Assembly: GCF_026262505.1 (NCBI RefSeq)
Contig: NC_067205.1
Location: 19,403,645 to 19,467,644 of the forward strand
DNA: 64,000 nt
DNA from: Trichomonas vaginalis G3
Taxonomy: Eukaryota > Parabasalia > Trichomonadida > Trichomonadidae
Direction of reading: 5' to 3'
Part shown: positions 9,939-20,485 of the stretch, one piece after another
Position numbering within the stretch: position 1 is the stretch's first letter
How the letters are laid out: each line of letters begins with the position of its first letter
Made by a program: the position numbers and the translations under genes
The notes under the pieces: generated by a model
The model's input: the letters and a program-made list of their open reading frames with translations, nothing else
Database searches by the model: none
What the model was told of the DNA's origin: nothing

Positions 9939-11918
9939 AGAAGAAGAATCAGACCTCGAGGATATTCTAATTGGCCAATTAGATTGAGAGTGTCTACTAA
10001 AAAAATCTCAATATTCAACAGATAAATGTCCTGGTATAAAGATTTTTATAATAATCCTCTAAATTTAGAATTAAGGATATCCTTCCATAAAAATACTTGA
10101 AATATATTATTATTATTATGGTAAAACTTTGGGTCTCTAGATCGCTTTCCATATCGAGTTGAATGATTTTTAAATTTTCAAATAAATTCTGAAGAGTATT
10201 CAAAAGTGTAAAAATTTCAAAATATAAATATTACCTTATTTCCACTAAAATAATCTTTAGTTGCAAGTAAATATTATTATTTCTTAATAATTATGATACT
10301 TTCTCTATACTTACACTAAATACATAGCACTTTTTTAGAATATCCGTTTTCAATTTCCAATCAATGCAAGAATAGGCCACAGCAATGACTTTTGTTTGGT
10401 CTAGTTTATGTACACTTTCATAAATCTGTGTGCCAAAAATCCAGAGATTCTTCCATGATTAATTAGACAATTATACAATCATGCTTTTATTTTTAAAGTA
10501 GTCAAGTTGGTACCAATGGATTTGTATTAGATTATAAAATATTGTATTTCTCTGATATTGTTTGTATATGTGAGCAATTCCTCATGTTACATATTCTTGA
10601 GTTATATCTTTTATAAATTGAGAGGAAAATCAAAAAAAATTGAATTGGGTCCATTCAATTTTTTTTAATCTAATATCTTCATGAATATTCTTTTTTTATC
10701 ATTACCATCAATATAGTAGAACATCAATGGAATTTAAAATATTGTGACTGATTGATATTTTTATTTTATTCAATTTTGGCTATAAATCAAATCTGATTTT
10801 TATGAAAAACAACTATTATACAAAAGTTTTTCTAGTGTTAGTATCTTATAAGAAATTAATATATATATGGGCAAAAAAAGTTTAATAAACATTATTAAGG
10901 GTCCACGGTCCGGCCAAGCGAAGGATATCGTTAATGTTCAAAATTTATATGGAAAGGCCCATATCTATTTATAGATTCTGATTTGATATCATATTTGTAT
11001 ACTATTTTTAATATAATTTTTGATTTTCGTTAACCAAGAAGCTCCAAAAAAAAACAATTCAAGTTGAAGGCGATAACGATAATTCTGATTTTAGCATTCA
11101 ATTTTTGAATAGTATTGAAAATGTACCGTGGACCCTTAATAATGTTTATTAAACTTTTTTTTTGAAATGCATATTTCACTTACGCCTATCTGACTTTAAC
11201 TCAAATTTTTGACAGCTGGTGTCATTGAAATTTAACATTATATATCCGAATTTAAGGATATATCATAGGGGCATCGTTGCATCCTTAAAATGCTACTTAA
11301 ATCGTCATAGAATTGAATCTAAACTGCAAGTCAAAAGGAGTATAAATCATCTTTTTGAGAAAAAGTTAACAATTATATGAGTTTCTCTCAATAAGTCAAT
11401 TTCTGCCAGATCTCTAATTCGAATACTCTCTTTGGATCGCAAAAATCATTCCTTCTAATTCGATATAATAACAAAGAATCATAAAACATGAATACATATA
11501 GGATGGGCGATCACGATATTTAAATCATGCTTCCAATCGGAAACTTAAGCATAACTAGAATCCACTATACTTGTTATATCATGTGAATCTTATTCGGATT
11601 CTAATATTTGATAATTTTCTTTCATTCTGAAATTAAATCACAAAAATATGAAAAAAAAGTAATTAAAAAAAGAGATGGAATTGAGTATAAGGTTGAAACA
11701 TGATTAATCCAAGATGAGACGTTAAATTAAAAAACATTTGAACAGCTAAAGTTCCATAGGTATAAGATAGTCATTCTATGACTATTCGTACTTCGGAATT
11801 ATTAACTGTTCTTTGTCTCATCTGGACCAATCTCCGGAAATTGCTTTCCATCAAGGACTGGGGTCACATAGTGACCGAGATAAGATCACGAACACGTTTA
11901 TTTACAGAGTATTAATAA
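9939..11918. other. Intergenic, about 2 kb, with one inverted repeat
   Basis: No credible gene was found on either strand; small ORFs here lack family signatures. The beginning (to about 10100) may be decayed tail of the beta-helix fragment. The only structure seen is the inverted repeat at 10873-11161. Confidence 0.5.
10873..11161. mobile_element. Short element bounded by 37-bp near-perfect inverted repeats
   Basis: The left arm (10873-10909) ends TTAAGGGTCCACGGT and the right arm (11125-11161) is its reverse complement across the full arm length, apart from homopolymer variation. The 289-bp total size and AT-rich non-coding interior fit a MITE or solo palindromic insertion. A convincing target duplication was not found, so the true ends may be inside the arms. 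Confidence 0.6.
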
Positions 11919-12323
11919 TTAGTTAGACTTGATTTGCTTTCCTTCCTTGTCAACTGTGTAATGGCAGTTGCCGCAGTATTGGCGACCATCTTTGTGTTTA
12001 GCAAGGAAGCAGCCCTTGCAGTGTGGGCACTCCTTGCGTTGGGCTTCAACTGAGCCATCCTTGCCGATCTTGAAGAGCTTAAGGATTTTCAGCTTCTCTT
12101 TCTTGCGCTGGTGTGGAACACGCTTCTTGGAAACGAAGTTCTTTTTCTTCCTCTTCTTCTTCTTGCCGCCATCATCAACTTCGAATTCGTCAACAACGGA
12201 GTTTTCGAAAACTGTGCCGGCAAGTTCAAGACCAGTGATTGCCTTGAGTTCCTCAAGAGTGAGTCCTTCTGGGACTTCAACTGTAAAGAATTTACCATTG
12301 AGGCTGCGAATGAAAACTTGCAT
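11919..12323 (-). CDS. Ubiquitin-like domain fused to ribosomal protein eS31 (S27a)
   Basis: A 134-residue protein. Residues 1-53 begin MQVFIRSLNGKFFTVEVPEG and follow the ubiquitin beta-hairpin/helix pattern, but stop after about 53 residues at an Asp-Asp-Gly-Gly instead of the usual 76. The Gly-Gly sits right before a basic stretch (KKKKRKKKNFVSKKRVPHQR), where ubiquitin hydrolases would cut a canonical precursor. The rest is eS31 of the small ribosomal subunit, with the zinc-binding pattern CPHC...YCGNC (about residues 99-119). Identity as eS31 is firm. Whether the shortened ubiquitin-like leader is still released as a modifier is doubtful, since about 20 residues of the fold are missing. 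The next gene upstream on the same strand is the kinase, about 290 bases away. Confidence 0.9.
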   Translation of the reverse strand: MQVFIRSLNGKFFTVEVPEGLTLEELKAITGLELAGTVFENSVVDEFEVDDGGKKKKRKKKNFVSKKRVPHQRKKEKLKILKLFKIGKDGSVEAQRKECPHCKGCFLAKHKDGRQYCGNCHYTVDKEGKQIKSN

Positions 12324-12507
12324 TTGTAATTAATGGCTGTCAAAACCGGAAAGAAAAGGTGACTTTTTTGGTGTCCAAAAAAATTTAGATCATAATTATC
12401 ATAAGATAAATTGATTTCTTCTGAGTTGTGCCAAAAATAAAAAACAATGAGTTATATAGCTAGAGATGCAGATTTAATAGATGATATATGATACTAAGCA
12501 TGCTTTG

Positions 12508-12562
12508 CATTACAAATTGAATCACAATCTCATAAGGTAGCCCTCCTATTCAATTTGTAATG
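12508..12562. repeat. 15-bp perfect stem-loop between two genes
   Basis: CATTACAAATTGAAT at 12508-12522 is repeated exactly inverted at 12548-12562, with a 25-nt loop. It lies in the short gap between the 3' end of the kinase gene and the start of the eS31 gene. It could be a 3'-end signal or a small insertion; nothing decides between them. Confidence 0.6.
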
Positions 12563-12616
12563 TTAAATTAACATGATCTAGCATGAAAAAGAATTAATTA
12601 ATTGATAGAATAAAAT

Positions 12617-13618
12617 TTACAAACAAATTTTATAAAGTTTAGAAGGAAATCTTCTTATGCGTTCACCACGTCTTAAGAAATTAGACTCGGAAATATCTTT
12701 TGAGATGTGTGCTTTCTTTGTGTTGATTCGAGGTAAGGGTTGTCGCTTCGATTTAAGAATAAGATCATCACTCTTTGGGTGGATAAGTCTTTTGTGTTGA
12801 TAGTAATCAAAAAGGGATAAAATATCTTGTGCAGTTGGTCTCTTCTCTGGATCAAAAACTAAGCATTGTTCAAGAATTTGTTTTATGAAGCCGGTGGTTT
12901 GGTTATCAATTTCAAGTTTTTTGCTTGCCATTTGGTTAATAATGTGTGCATCACTATTTTCTTCCCATGGGAACTTCTTTGTGCAGAAGATATGTATCGT
13001 TACTGCCAAACTCCAAATATCTGCTTGAATGGCATTGTATTTCGGAGAGGAAATTACTTCTGGAGCAATGTATAAGAACGTTCCGCACAATGTTTTAGAG
13101 GCCATGCCATTTTCCTTTGCCAAACCGAAATCAATTAACATTGGTCTGTAATTGTCATCAAAAAGTATGTTTTCTGGTTTAATGTCTCGGATCCAAATTC
13201 CTCTTTGATGAAGATAGTTGACAGCATCAACTATCTGATGGATTGCAGAGAGCTTTTCATTAAACGTAAAATGTGTTCCATTTGTGAGGACATTGATAAG
13301 ATCTCCGTTCTTATAATAGTCCATAACAATCATGATGTACTCCGGCTCATAGATAACATCAAGAACTTTAACAATATTCGGATGATCAAATCGTGAGTGC
13401 AATCTCATTTCATGTTCTAAGAAGGAAATCATATTGTTTTCAGTTATGTATAATCTACTATAGATTTTTATGGCAACCTTCTTTTGTGATTTTGGATCGA
13501 TTCCAAGAGCAACTTTAGAAAATCCACCAGATCCAATCTGGGCAATGATTGTATACTTTCCTATATTGGAAGGGATGATGATTTCTGGGTATTGGGCATC
13601 TCCATTGTTGAATGTCAT
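12617..13618 (-). CDS. Serine/threonine protein kinase, CAMK/AMPK-like
   Basis: A 333-residue single-domain kinase. The glycine loop GSGGFSKVALG is at about 29-39, the VAIK lysine at 51, the C-helix Glu near 68-70, the catalytic loop IRDIKPEN at 143-150, DFG at 163-165 and APE at 185-187. The D-W/I-W-S segment and the closing Arg (DPEKRP) follow in normal order. The KPEN catalytic loop and overall style are of the CAMK/SNF1 group, which predicts cytosolic phosphorylation of Ser/Thr substrates. The His of the HRD motif is Ile, while the catalytic Asp is kept. The C-terminal 60 residues are basic and have no domain. An Inr-like TCATTAATTT lies a few bases before the ATG. Confidence 0.9.
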   Translation of the reverse strand: MTFNNGDAQYPEIIIPSNIGKYTIIAQIGSGGFSKVALGIDPKSQKKVAIKIYSRLYITENNMISFLEHEMRLHSRFDHPNIVKVLDVIYEPEYIMIVMDYYKNGDLINVLTNGTHFTFNEKLSAIHQIVDAVNYLHQRGIWIRDIKPENILFDDNYRPMLIDFGLAKENGMASKTLCGTFLYIAPEVISSPKYNAIQADIWSLAVTIHIFCTKKFPWEENSDAHIINQMASKKLEIDNQTTGFIKQILEQCLVFDPEKRPTAQDILSLFDYYQHKRLIHPKSDDLILKSKRQPLPRINTKKAHISKDISESNFLRRGERIRRFPSKLYKICL

Positions 13619-13620
13619 TT

Positions 13621-13630
13621 AAATTAATGA
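13621..13630 (-). promoter_or_regulatory. Inr-like initiator of the kinase gene
   Basis: On the coding strand TCATTAATTT lies just before the ATG. Trichomonad core promoters are known to use a TCA-type initiator within about 20 bases of the start codon; this match is seen by eye only. Confidence 0.5.
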
Positions 13631-15313
13631 TATTACTGTAATCAATTGAAAAAATATTGAAAATTTTGAAATCATTGAAAAAAGAACCGTTTTGTGAAAA
13701 CGGTAATGTGATTTTTATATAAGTTTTGGTTTATGAAAGTTGATGATTATGAATGTTTCGAACGCATGGTTTTATTTTTTGTGTATTCTTTGAATTTTAA
13801 ATTTGTTTACACGATAGATTCAAAAATCCAAACGCTTTTGAATGATTTTTCAAAAATCAAATATGTATTTATACTATTAGTACTATCAGAAAAACAAAAA
13901 TTATATAATAATTATATAACTCATTGAAAATTTTGAATGTATCGAAATGAATGCAAACGATAATAATATTTTATCTTAGTGATTTCATGATTTATACCGT
14001 ACAAATACACACTTTATGTTTAAGAATTTGATAAACTCACAAAAATTCTCTGAAAATTGAATTCATTCAATTTTTTAAAACCCAAACATCCTTATCTTAG
14101 TTTACTTATTAATATTTATCAATTTCATAAAAAATTCAATAAAACTTTTATGCAAAAACATGACAATAATTAAAGTTGATTCTTATTAAATAAAATTGAA
14201 TATTTATAGTCTTAAATGGCAGAACCAAATGAAATTTTTATCCAACCGATTATTCAAATTATGAAAAAGTAAAAATTGCAATTTAATAAAAACTTATGCT
14301 ATATTATAATACAGTATTGCATAATATTAAAATTTTATTAGAAAATAAAAGCTAAACCACATTATTATCCTCCTAAATAAATTCGTTCAATCTAAAAAAG
14401 AAGAGTAGCGAAAATGTTACACTACACTATATTTAGGCACTCTTTGAAACTATGTTAAATCGAAGAATTATTAATAAATTATATGTTTTTCATATAAAAT
14501 ATTCTTGAGGAAAAGAACATGGTAATCTTTAACGTTGAACTTAGTCCATTCACCAAAAAATCAACATTTAGAATGGTAATATATGTCAAATTTAACATAA
14601 TCAAAAAAATATCTTAAAGATCCTTTTCTCGTAAAACCTTTATAAATAAAAGTAATATACCACATTCTATTAAGGATCATAATTACAAATAAGGATGCAA
14701 AACAGGATGTTTAAGTTAAATTCAAAATTTCAAAATAATATTTTCCCTGCCCACTTTGATTTTCTCAATTTGTTTACTGTTTCCACATTTATCCAACCTT
14801 AAGTGACTTGACTTAATTAATGTTGATCCATTAAAAGAATATAATTGATTATTTTGGTGAATTAACAAATGTTTTATAGTCAATCGATATCCTTATTTGG
14901 ATTCCAAGAAATATGAAGTCAATATATACCATGGCATGCAGGATATAAAAATTCATTTAATAAACGAACCATGTATTAGAATTTCTTTCATTAAAAGCTT
15001 AGATAGTAAAGATGGAGCAACGAGCGTCAATTGGAGCCATATATATATGATCATGTTATGTAAACTAGTTTCAATTTTCTGATGTTTACAATTATTGATA
15101 CAGAGACGAGGGGATGATCATCAATAATTGTAGCCTATACTTTGGAAAAGTAGTATTTTTAGCTCTAACTACGTTGATCTCAGATCTCTCGCTTCATTAT
15201 AATTATATGAACTCATGATATCTTCCTATTCACCAAATGAAAAATAATCCAAAAACTTTTTTTTTAGATTTCAAAATAAACAAACAAAAATAAATAAAAA
15301 TTTGAAAAAGTTT
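13631..15313. other. Long intergenic region, 1.7 kb
   Basis: Very AT-rich. Two ORFs of about 60 codons (13733-13927 and 14897-15082, plus strand) show no recognisable motif and are not called. At 15087-15132 a 13-bp perfect stem (TACAATTATTGAT and its complement) encloses a 20-nt GC-richer loop, close to the 3' end of the phosphodiesterase gene. Confidence 0.5.
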
Positions 15314-18082
15314 CTAAGCTGAGTTTTGTGCATCGATTCTTTCCCATTCCTTTAGATTTGCATTTACAGAATCCAAAGACTTATTTAGTTCAGGGAAAAT
15401 CCTTGCAACTAATGAGTAAAGAGGAATACAAACAGCTTTGTAGAAACCAATCTGTCCCTTTGCTTTGTTCTGTCCTTCTCTCGACATCAAAGGTGAAGAA
15501 TAACTCAGTTCGTGTTGTTTCTCCATATCTCCTTGTCTCCAGAACTCATCTTGCAGGACATCACACCATTTATCAGCAATGAAGAAAGGTCTTGATACAT
15601 TAGAAATGTCTGCGACCTTCATAATCATTTCCATGCAACACAATCTGTCATTTTCACTTTCCATGTCAAGATTTCGAGATGAAATTGTGTCATTCATCTC
15701 TTTAATCAGTTTAAAGTGCTTTGCCATATCAGTTGCAAGTATAAGATGTATGATCCAGCTCCAAACATTGGAAAGATCATTGTCATTTAGAGAATAAAAC
15801 AAATTAGTGTCATCTTCCTGCAAAATCTTTATGGCCATAGCACAATGGAAGGTTTCCATGACGGATGTGTCCTTAAAAAGTATTCCAAACGGTGTTTTCA
15901 CATTGATATTGTAGGCATTGTTGAATCCTTGGTGTCCTACATCATGGCAGAGTGCTGCGACAAGTACAGATAACAATTCTTGGCTCTTTAAGTGGTTATG
16001 ACTGTTTGTCAGTTTAATTTCGTAAGAAACATACTGCAAAACGTCAATTGCATGTGTCCAATTGTGGTAAGGAGGATTGTTATAGTTACGACGTAGTTTA
16101 AGAAGGAATTTAAGGAAAAGAGAAGATGAAATTTGGAATTTTTCGAGAATTCCAAATTCATTGAAGATTTTGAACGCAATTTCGAATAATCCGGTACCAA
16201 TGTAATCAATGGTATAGAACTCTAGGTCAAATATGTTGGAAATCTTCGAATTTTCCAGTTTTGAAGGGATAATAAATTTATTTTCTTCATCTTTCGAAAT
16301 AAACTGGGAAACTTCGTCATCTTGTTGTAGAGAATTATTTTCTTGTGTCTTAAACTGATCGTTTTCGACAACGAAGCTGATAAATTTCGAAAATAATGAT
16401 AAAATTTTAATATCTGTCTGGGAAAACTGGTTTTGGTCCTCCTTGTTGCTGAGTTGTATTGCGGCAACAACATCTTCTTCATTGTTAAGGATGGGATACG
16501 ATAAAACTGACTTAATTTCGTAATTTGATTTTTTATCAAGGGAATCATCGTAATCTTTGTCTTCTGAAGCGTTCTCTATATTGAAAACCTTCTTCTCGTT
16601 GAATGTTCTCCCTACAATTCCTTTGTCTTTCGCTACAAAATGGTTTGTTATGTTCATATTTCCTTCAAAAGCGATAATTTGATAGGAATTGTTGTTGGCA
16701 TCATTGGTATATAGTACTGTTCTGTCTGATTTGGTCAATTCTGTGATCGCTTTAAGTGTTTCGTTTAATATTGAAATATTATTATCTTCTTTCGAGATTT
16801 TCTCGAACATTTGGATGATTCGTGGCTCTGTATTGCTTGTAGAGTTGTTTATCTTCATGCAATTCTGTATAGATGTTGCCAAAAATGGTAAAATAATTTT
16901 GGAATTTTCTTCATCGCAATTTGTGAAGATAGGAAGTTTTTGAGAGCCACGTAAGACCAACGACCACTTTTTACCGGAAAGAACGTCAATGTGGACATTT
17001 ACCAAAATGTTCTCACTTTGGGAGCCATCTGTGTCCGGGGAGTAAGCCTTGTGCCACTTGGAGTTCTGTTGGTTGAGTTGGCACTCGTTTATAAGGCAAT
17101 AACCAACAATTCCGGAATTCTTGAGTTCCATTGGTTTTTGAGTAGTTGTAAAGCATTGTAACATCTGTAGTTTTGTATCGAAACACCATATCTCTGCGAA
17201 TCTGCACTTAAAGAAATTTATTAATTTTTCTGACATATCTAGAAGGAAATCTTCGAGTTTTGAGGCAACCATTAAATCCTGGATCAAGTCTAGAGGGTTT
17301 TCGGTTGGAAGAAGCCACTTGGAATAGAGTCTGAACTGTTGTGTGAAATATTCTATGAATTCTTCAATATCTTGGCCAAAGAATGGATCCCTTGGTGGCC
17401 TCGTGGCTTCAACAACAGCTACAACGTTGTCCCTGAAGTCCCACAACGGGAAAAGTAAAACAGGAGTGTCATTTGGACAAATCTGCTGGTCTGATTGAAC
17501 AGTCCATGCGCTGTGCTTTTGCGCATGATCTGTTTTGACTAAATGACGTGATGAATATGTGTGTCCGACTAATCCGTCTTGATATGAAACGGATTTTTCT
17601 AATTTACGTGAATAAAGTTGTTTTACGGATGGAACATCTTGCCAGAAAATAACATTTGATGCTTTCGTAATACTGGCGATCGTTGATTCAATGGCTACGT
17701 GTAATTCTGTGCTATAGCAACTTTGAATGAATTGTGTGAATAAACGACCGAATTTATCTGTTTGTGATAACTTGTCTTGAAGGCGGGCAACGCCAACTTG
17801 GCTTTGGTCACTCGGAGTATCACATGAATTGTATTTCGGTATTTTCAATTTGTCTGAGTCATTTAACGGTGGTAATTTTGTCACGTTACTTGGAATACCA
17901 CGAAGGCCAAAAGGAATTGATAATTTCGATGATCTACGTATTTTTTCACCAATATTTGCGTGAGAACCAGTTGGTCTCAAAGGAAAACAATTAACACTTG
18001 ACACTTCCATGTCTCTATTTGAATGTGTCATCTCAGCAGCTCCCATATTTCCTAAGGGAATAGAGGAGAGCCCAAGACTCAT
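15314..18082 (-). CDS. GAF-domain 3',5'-cyclic nucleotide phosphodiesterase
   Basis: A 922-residue protein. The class I PDE catalytic domain is at about 620-915. It shows HNWTHA (His 673), the metal-binding HDVGHQGFNN (713-722), the metal Asp in VADISN (about 824) and the substrate-gripping Gln in GQIGF (about 877). It should hydrolyse cAMP and/or cGMP to the 5' monophosphate in the cytosol. Upstream are three GAF-like modules at about 115-255, 270-410 and 430-575. The third is clearest, with GIVGRTFNEKKVFNIENA and a NKED segment like the NKxnFD motif of GAFs in mammalian PDEs, which suggests allosteric control by a cyclic nucleotide. The first 100 residues are low complexity. The start is the first ATG; downstream Met 13 and Met 18 are possible alternatives. 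Confidence 0.9.
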   Translation of the reverse strand: MSLGLSSIPLGNMGAAEMTHSNRDMEVSSVNCFPLRPTGSHANIGEKIRRSSKLSIPFGLRGIPSNVTKLPPLNDSDKLKIPKYNSCDTPSDQSQVGVARLQDKLSQTDKFGRLFTQFIQSCYSTELHVAIESTIASITKASNVIFWQDVPSVKQLYSRKLEKSVSYQDGLVGHTYSSRHLVKTDHAQKHSAWTVQSDQQICPNDTPVLLFPLWDFRDNVVAVVEATRPPRDPFFGQDIEEFIEYFTQQFRLYSKWLLPTENPLDLIQDLMVASKLEDFLLDMSEKLINFFKCRFAEIWCFDTKLQMLQCFTTTQKPMELKNSGIVGYCLINECQLNQQNSKWHKAYSPDTDGSQSENILVNVHIDVLSGKKWSLVLRGSQKLPIFTNCDEENSKIILPFLATSIQNCMKINNSTSNTEPRIIQMFEKISKEDNNISILNETLKAITELTKSDRTVLYTNDANNNSYQIIAFEGNMNITNHFVAKDKGIVGRTFNEKKVFNIENASEDKDYDDSLDKKSNYEIKSVLSYPILNNEEDVVAAIQLSNKEDQNQFSQTDIKILSLFSKFISFVVENDQFKTQENNSLQQDDEVSQFISKDEENKFIIPSKLENSKISNIFDLEFYTIDYIGTGLFEIAFKIFNEFGILEKFQISSSLFLKFLLKLRRNYNNPPYHNWTHAIDVLQYVSYEIKLTNSHNHLKSQELLSVLVAALCHDVGHQGFNNAYNINVKTPFGILFKDTSVMETFHCAMAIKILQEDDTNLFYSLNDNDLSNVWSWIIHLILATDMAKHFKLIKEMNDTISSRNLDMESENDRLCCMEMIMKVADISNVSRPFFIADKWCDVLQDEFWRQGDMEKQHELSYSSPLMSREGQNKAKGQIGFYKAVCIPLYSLVARIFPELNKSLDSVNANLKEWERIDAQNSA

Positions 18083-18848
18083 AAAAAATCTAGAACGAAC
18101 TTTTGAAAGAATTGAGATGATAATATAATGTTACAAAAAAATTGCGAAAATACATTATATGAATGATGCAGATATTTATTGACAATACACCATAATACAC
18201 TTTTGAAAAGAAAAAGCAAACATCTGAATGAAAAGAATTCCCACATTATTTATTTAACTTCCAATAATCTTTAAAAATTGTGTTAATAATCGATCAATTT
18301 GAATAAAAATTTTTTACAGATGTATTATTTAATAAGATACATATAAACAAAATATAAAATTTACTGTTTAACATTTATTTTCAAATTGAAATATGTAGTA
18401 TTCAATTTTAAATTTTTTTTGAAATTATAATTTTTTAAATTTGAATTTATCTTAGATACTTATTGTTATATGATAACTTATTTTCAATCAAATTACAAAT
18501 CACATTGAAATAATTCAATATGGATTCGTGATCGAATATTTTATTATTTACTACTTATATAATTCACTATTTCAATTTCTTATAAATCTTTATGGTTCAT
18601 TCAATTTGATAATTTTTTGATTCTTAGTAATGATTTATATAATAGAATCTGATTTCATAAGACCAACTTTAAATATTTTTCAATGCGCTTTCAAAAGTTC
18701 TATTCTAATTTTGATAAATAATCCATTCAAAAAACGTGACATTTTTTTAGATAATTCTGGTCGCTAAACAACAAAAAATACTTTTTTCCAAATAAATTTT
18801 CATTTTGATTGCACAACCTTATATACTATATATTTAATAGTTAGACAA
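18083..18848. other. Intergenic, AT-rich
   Basis: No gene, repeat or clear hairpin was seen in these 766 bases between two minus-strand genes. The side next to the phosphodiesterase should hold its promoter. Confidence 0.5.
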
Positions 18849-19934
18849 TCAGATTTTCATTCTTTCTCCAAAATCTATATAATATCTCACATTCACTGAA
18901 AACGGTGAGTAAGAATAGATATATTGATTTGTATTAGAAGACTCAAAATAATATGCTGATTGTTGACCAGACATTGTGTTAACTGAATAATTATATTTGG
19001 AAGACCAAAATGATTTCTTTATGAAGAAAACTAATATATTTTGTGGTCCATTTGTTGATGAAAGAATTGATGAATCATCTGTGTAATTATCTTCGCGTTT
19101 GATTCCTGCAACATTTGACATAACAACAATCTGTTCGCATTTTGTCATACAAATGACTTTTATCGGTGTTGAATCAATTTTAAGTGTTTTTAGTTCATCT
19201 GAAAAAATGACTTCAACTTTTTTAGCATCTTTAAATGCAGGAAGACAACCATCAACATCAAATATTCCTGATAGTTCATATTCAACACTTTTTTCCATAT
19301 CAATATGAACACAAGTCCCATAATTTTCATGGATATCAGTAAAATATAGATTTCCTTGATAGTAACCATAACTTGATTGACTAATTCTTTTTACATAATG
19401 TGTTGGTTTATTTGCATAAGCAATTATTAAATGTGAGTTTGTTAATTGTGGCAATTCATAAGTAAAATCTTTAACATTGATAACTACACTTACATGCATA
19501 TCAGATGAATAACGTTCTGAAATACCATTATATTGAAGAACTAAATTTGGCTGGCGACCTTTTATTCTAAGTAAAATTGATTTTTCATATTCATGTTCAT
19601 TTTCATTTATTAATGAATAAACAGGCTTCAAAGGTTCTCCATTTTCGAGCATAAACATATTTGCATTTCTGAATACAGCAATTGTTATATATGAAGGCCA
19701 AGCCCTAATTTGAATTGTTTTTACTTCATCGTTTGTAAATTGAAGAGTTAATTCATCATTAGATACATATGGAGGCAAGACAGCATCAATTTGTCTGACA
19801 TATCTTGCTTCATTTATTTTAATTGCTGATTTAATTTTTTGTTTATGCATATCTCGAGACAAATTGGTTGAATGAAGTGTATGAGTATGATTTTCTTCGA
19901 TCGATAACAAATGATGAAATAGTAAGTGAAGCAT
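18849..19934 (-). CDS. Hypothetical beta-rich protein, possibly secreted
   Basis: A 361-residue protein whose family I do not recognise. The first dozen residues (MLHLLFHHLLSI) are hydrophobic enough for a short signal peptide. The rest alternates hydrophobic and polar residues in beta-strand fashion, with many Tyr, Asn and Ser, and ends in FGERMKI without a TM anchor. An Asn-rich C-terminal part (about 300-350) contains potential N-glycosylation sites. The long single frame, even codon use and clean start in an AT-rich region support a real gene. Extracellular or lumenal location is an inference from the N-terminus only. Confidence 0.65.
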   Translation of the reverse strand: MLHLLFHHLLSIEENHTHTLHSTNLSRDMHKQKIKSAIKINEARYVRQIDAVLPPYVSNDELTLQFTNDEVKTIQIRAWPSYITIAVFRNANMFMLENGEPLKPVYSLINENEHEYEKSILLRIKGRQPNLVLQYNGISERYSSDMHVSVVINVKDFTYELPQLTNSHLIIAYANKPTHYVKRISQSSYGYYQGNLYFTDIHENYGTCVHIDMEKSVEYELSGIFDVDGCLPAFKDAKKVEVIFSDELKTLKIDSTPIKVICMTKCEQIVVMSNVAGIKREDNYTDDSSILSSTNGPQNILVFFIKKSFWSSKYNYSVNTMSGQQSAYYFESSNTNQYIYSYSPFSVNVRYYIDFGERMKI

Positions 19935-20485
19935 TAAAAATTTTAAAATACGTGATTATATCAAAATTCTGAAGGCGCCGTTATAATTGAAAACTACAAT
20001 CTATAAATTAATGAAATTATAATGAAGAATGCTTTTATAAATATTTTTCAGATTCAGATTTTAAAGGAATTTACGATATCGTCTCGTAAAAGTGGAATTC
20101 GGATCAAAGAAAAAACAATTGAGTTTACCCTAGAAGCAAAGGAATAATTTTATTATTCAGATGATGAAAATATTCTATATTAACGAAGCAAAGAGAAAAT
20201 GTTCACATACTTATGTTCATAAGGCGTGAATCTTTACGAATCAAATTGAGCTTACATTTAATAGGAGATGAAATCAAATCAGCTAACTCAATCTTATAAG
20301 GATGTATCAAAATGTTTTATCCAATGATCACAATTCGCGATATTTGGACTACGTTGAATCTTAAATCAGGAAAAGTTTACTTCAAAGCTTGTGTATGCAA
20401 GAAACCAAACTACAAAAAATTATAGACTCTCAAAATAATCATAAACAAGAATTGCACAGGTCTTACAGATTTTTATGTTTCTCCG

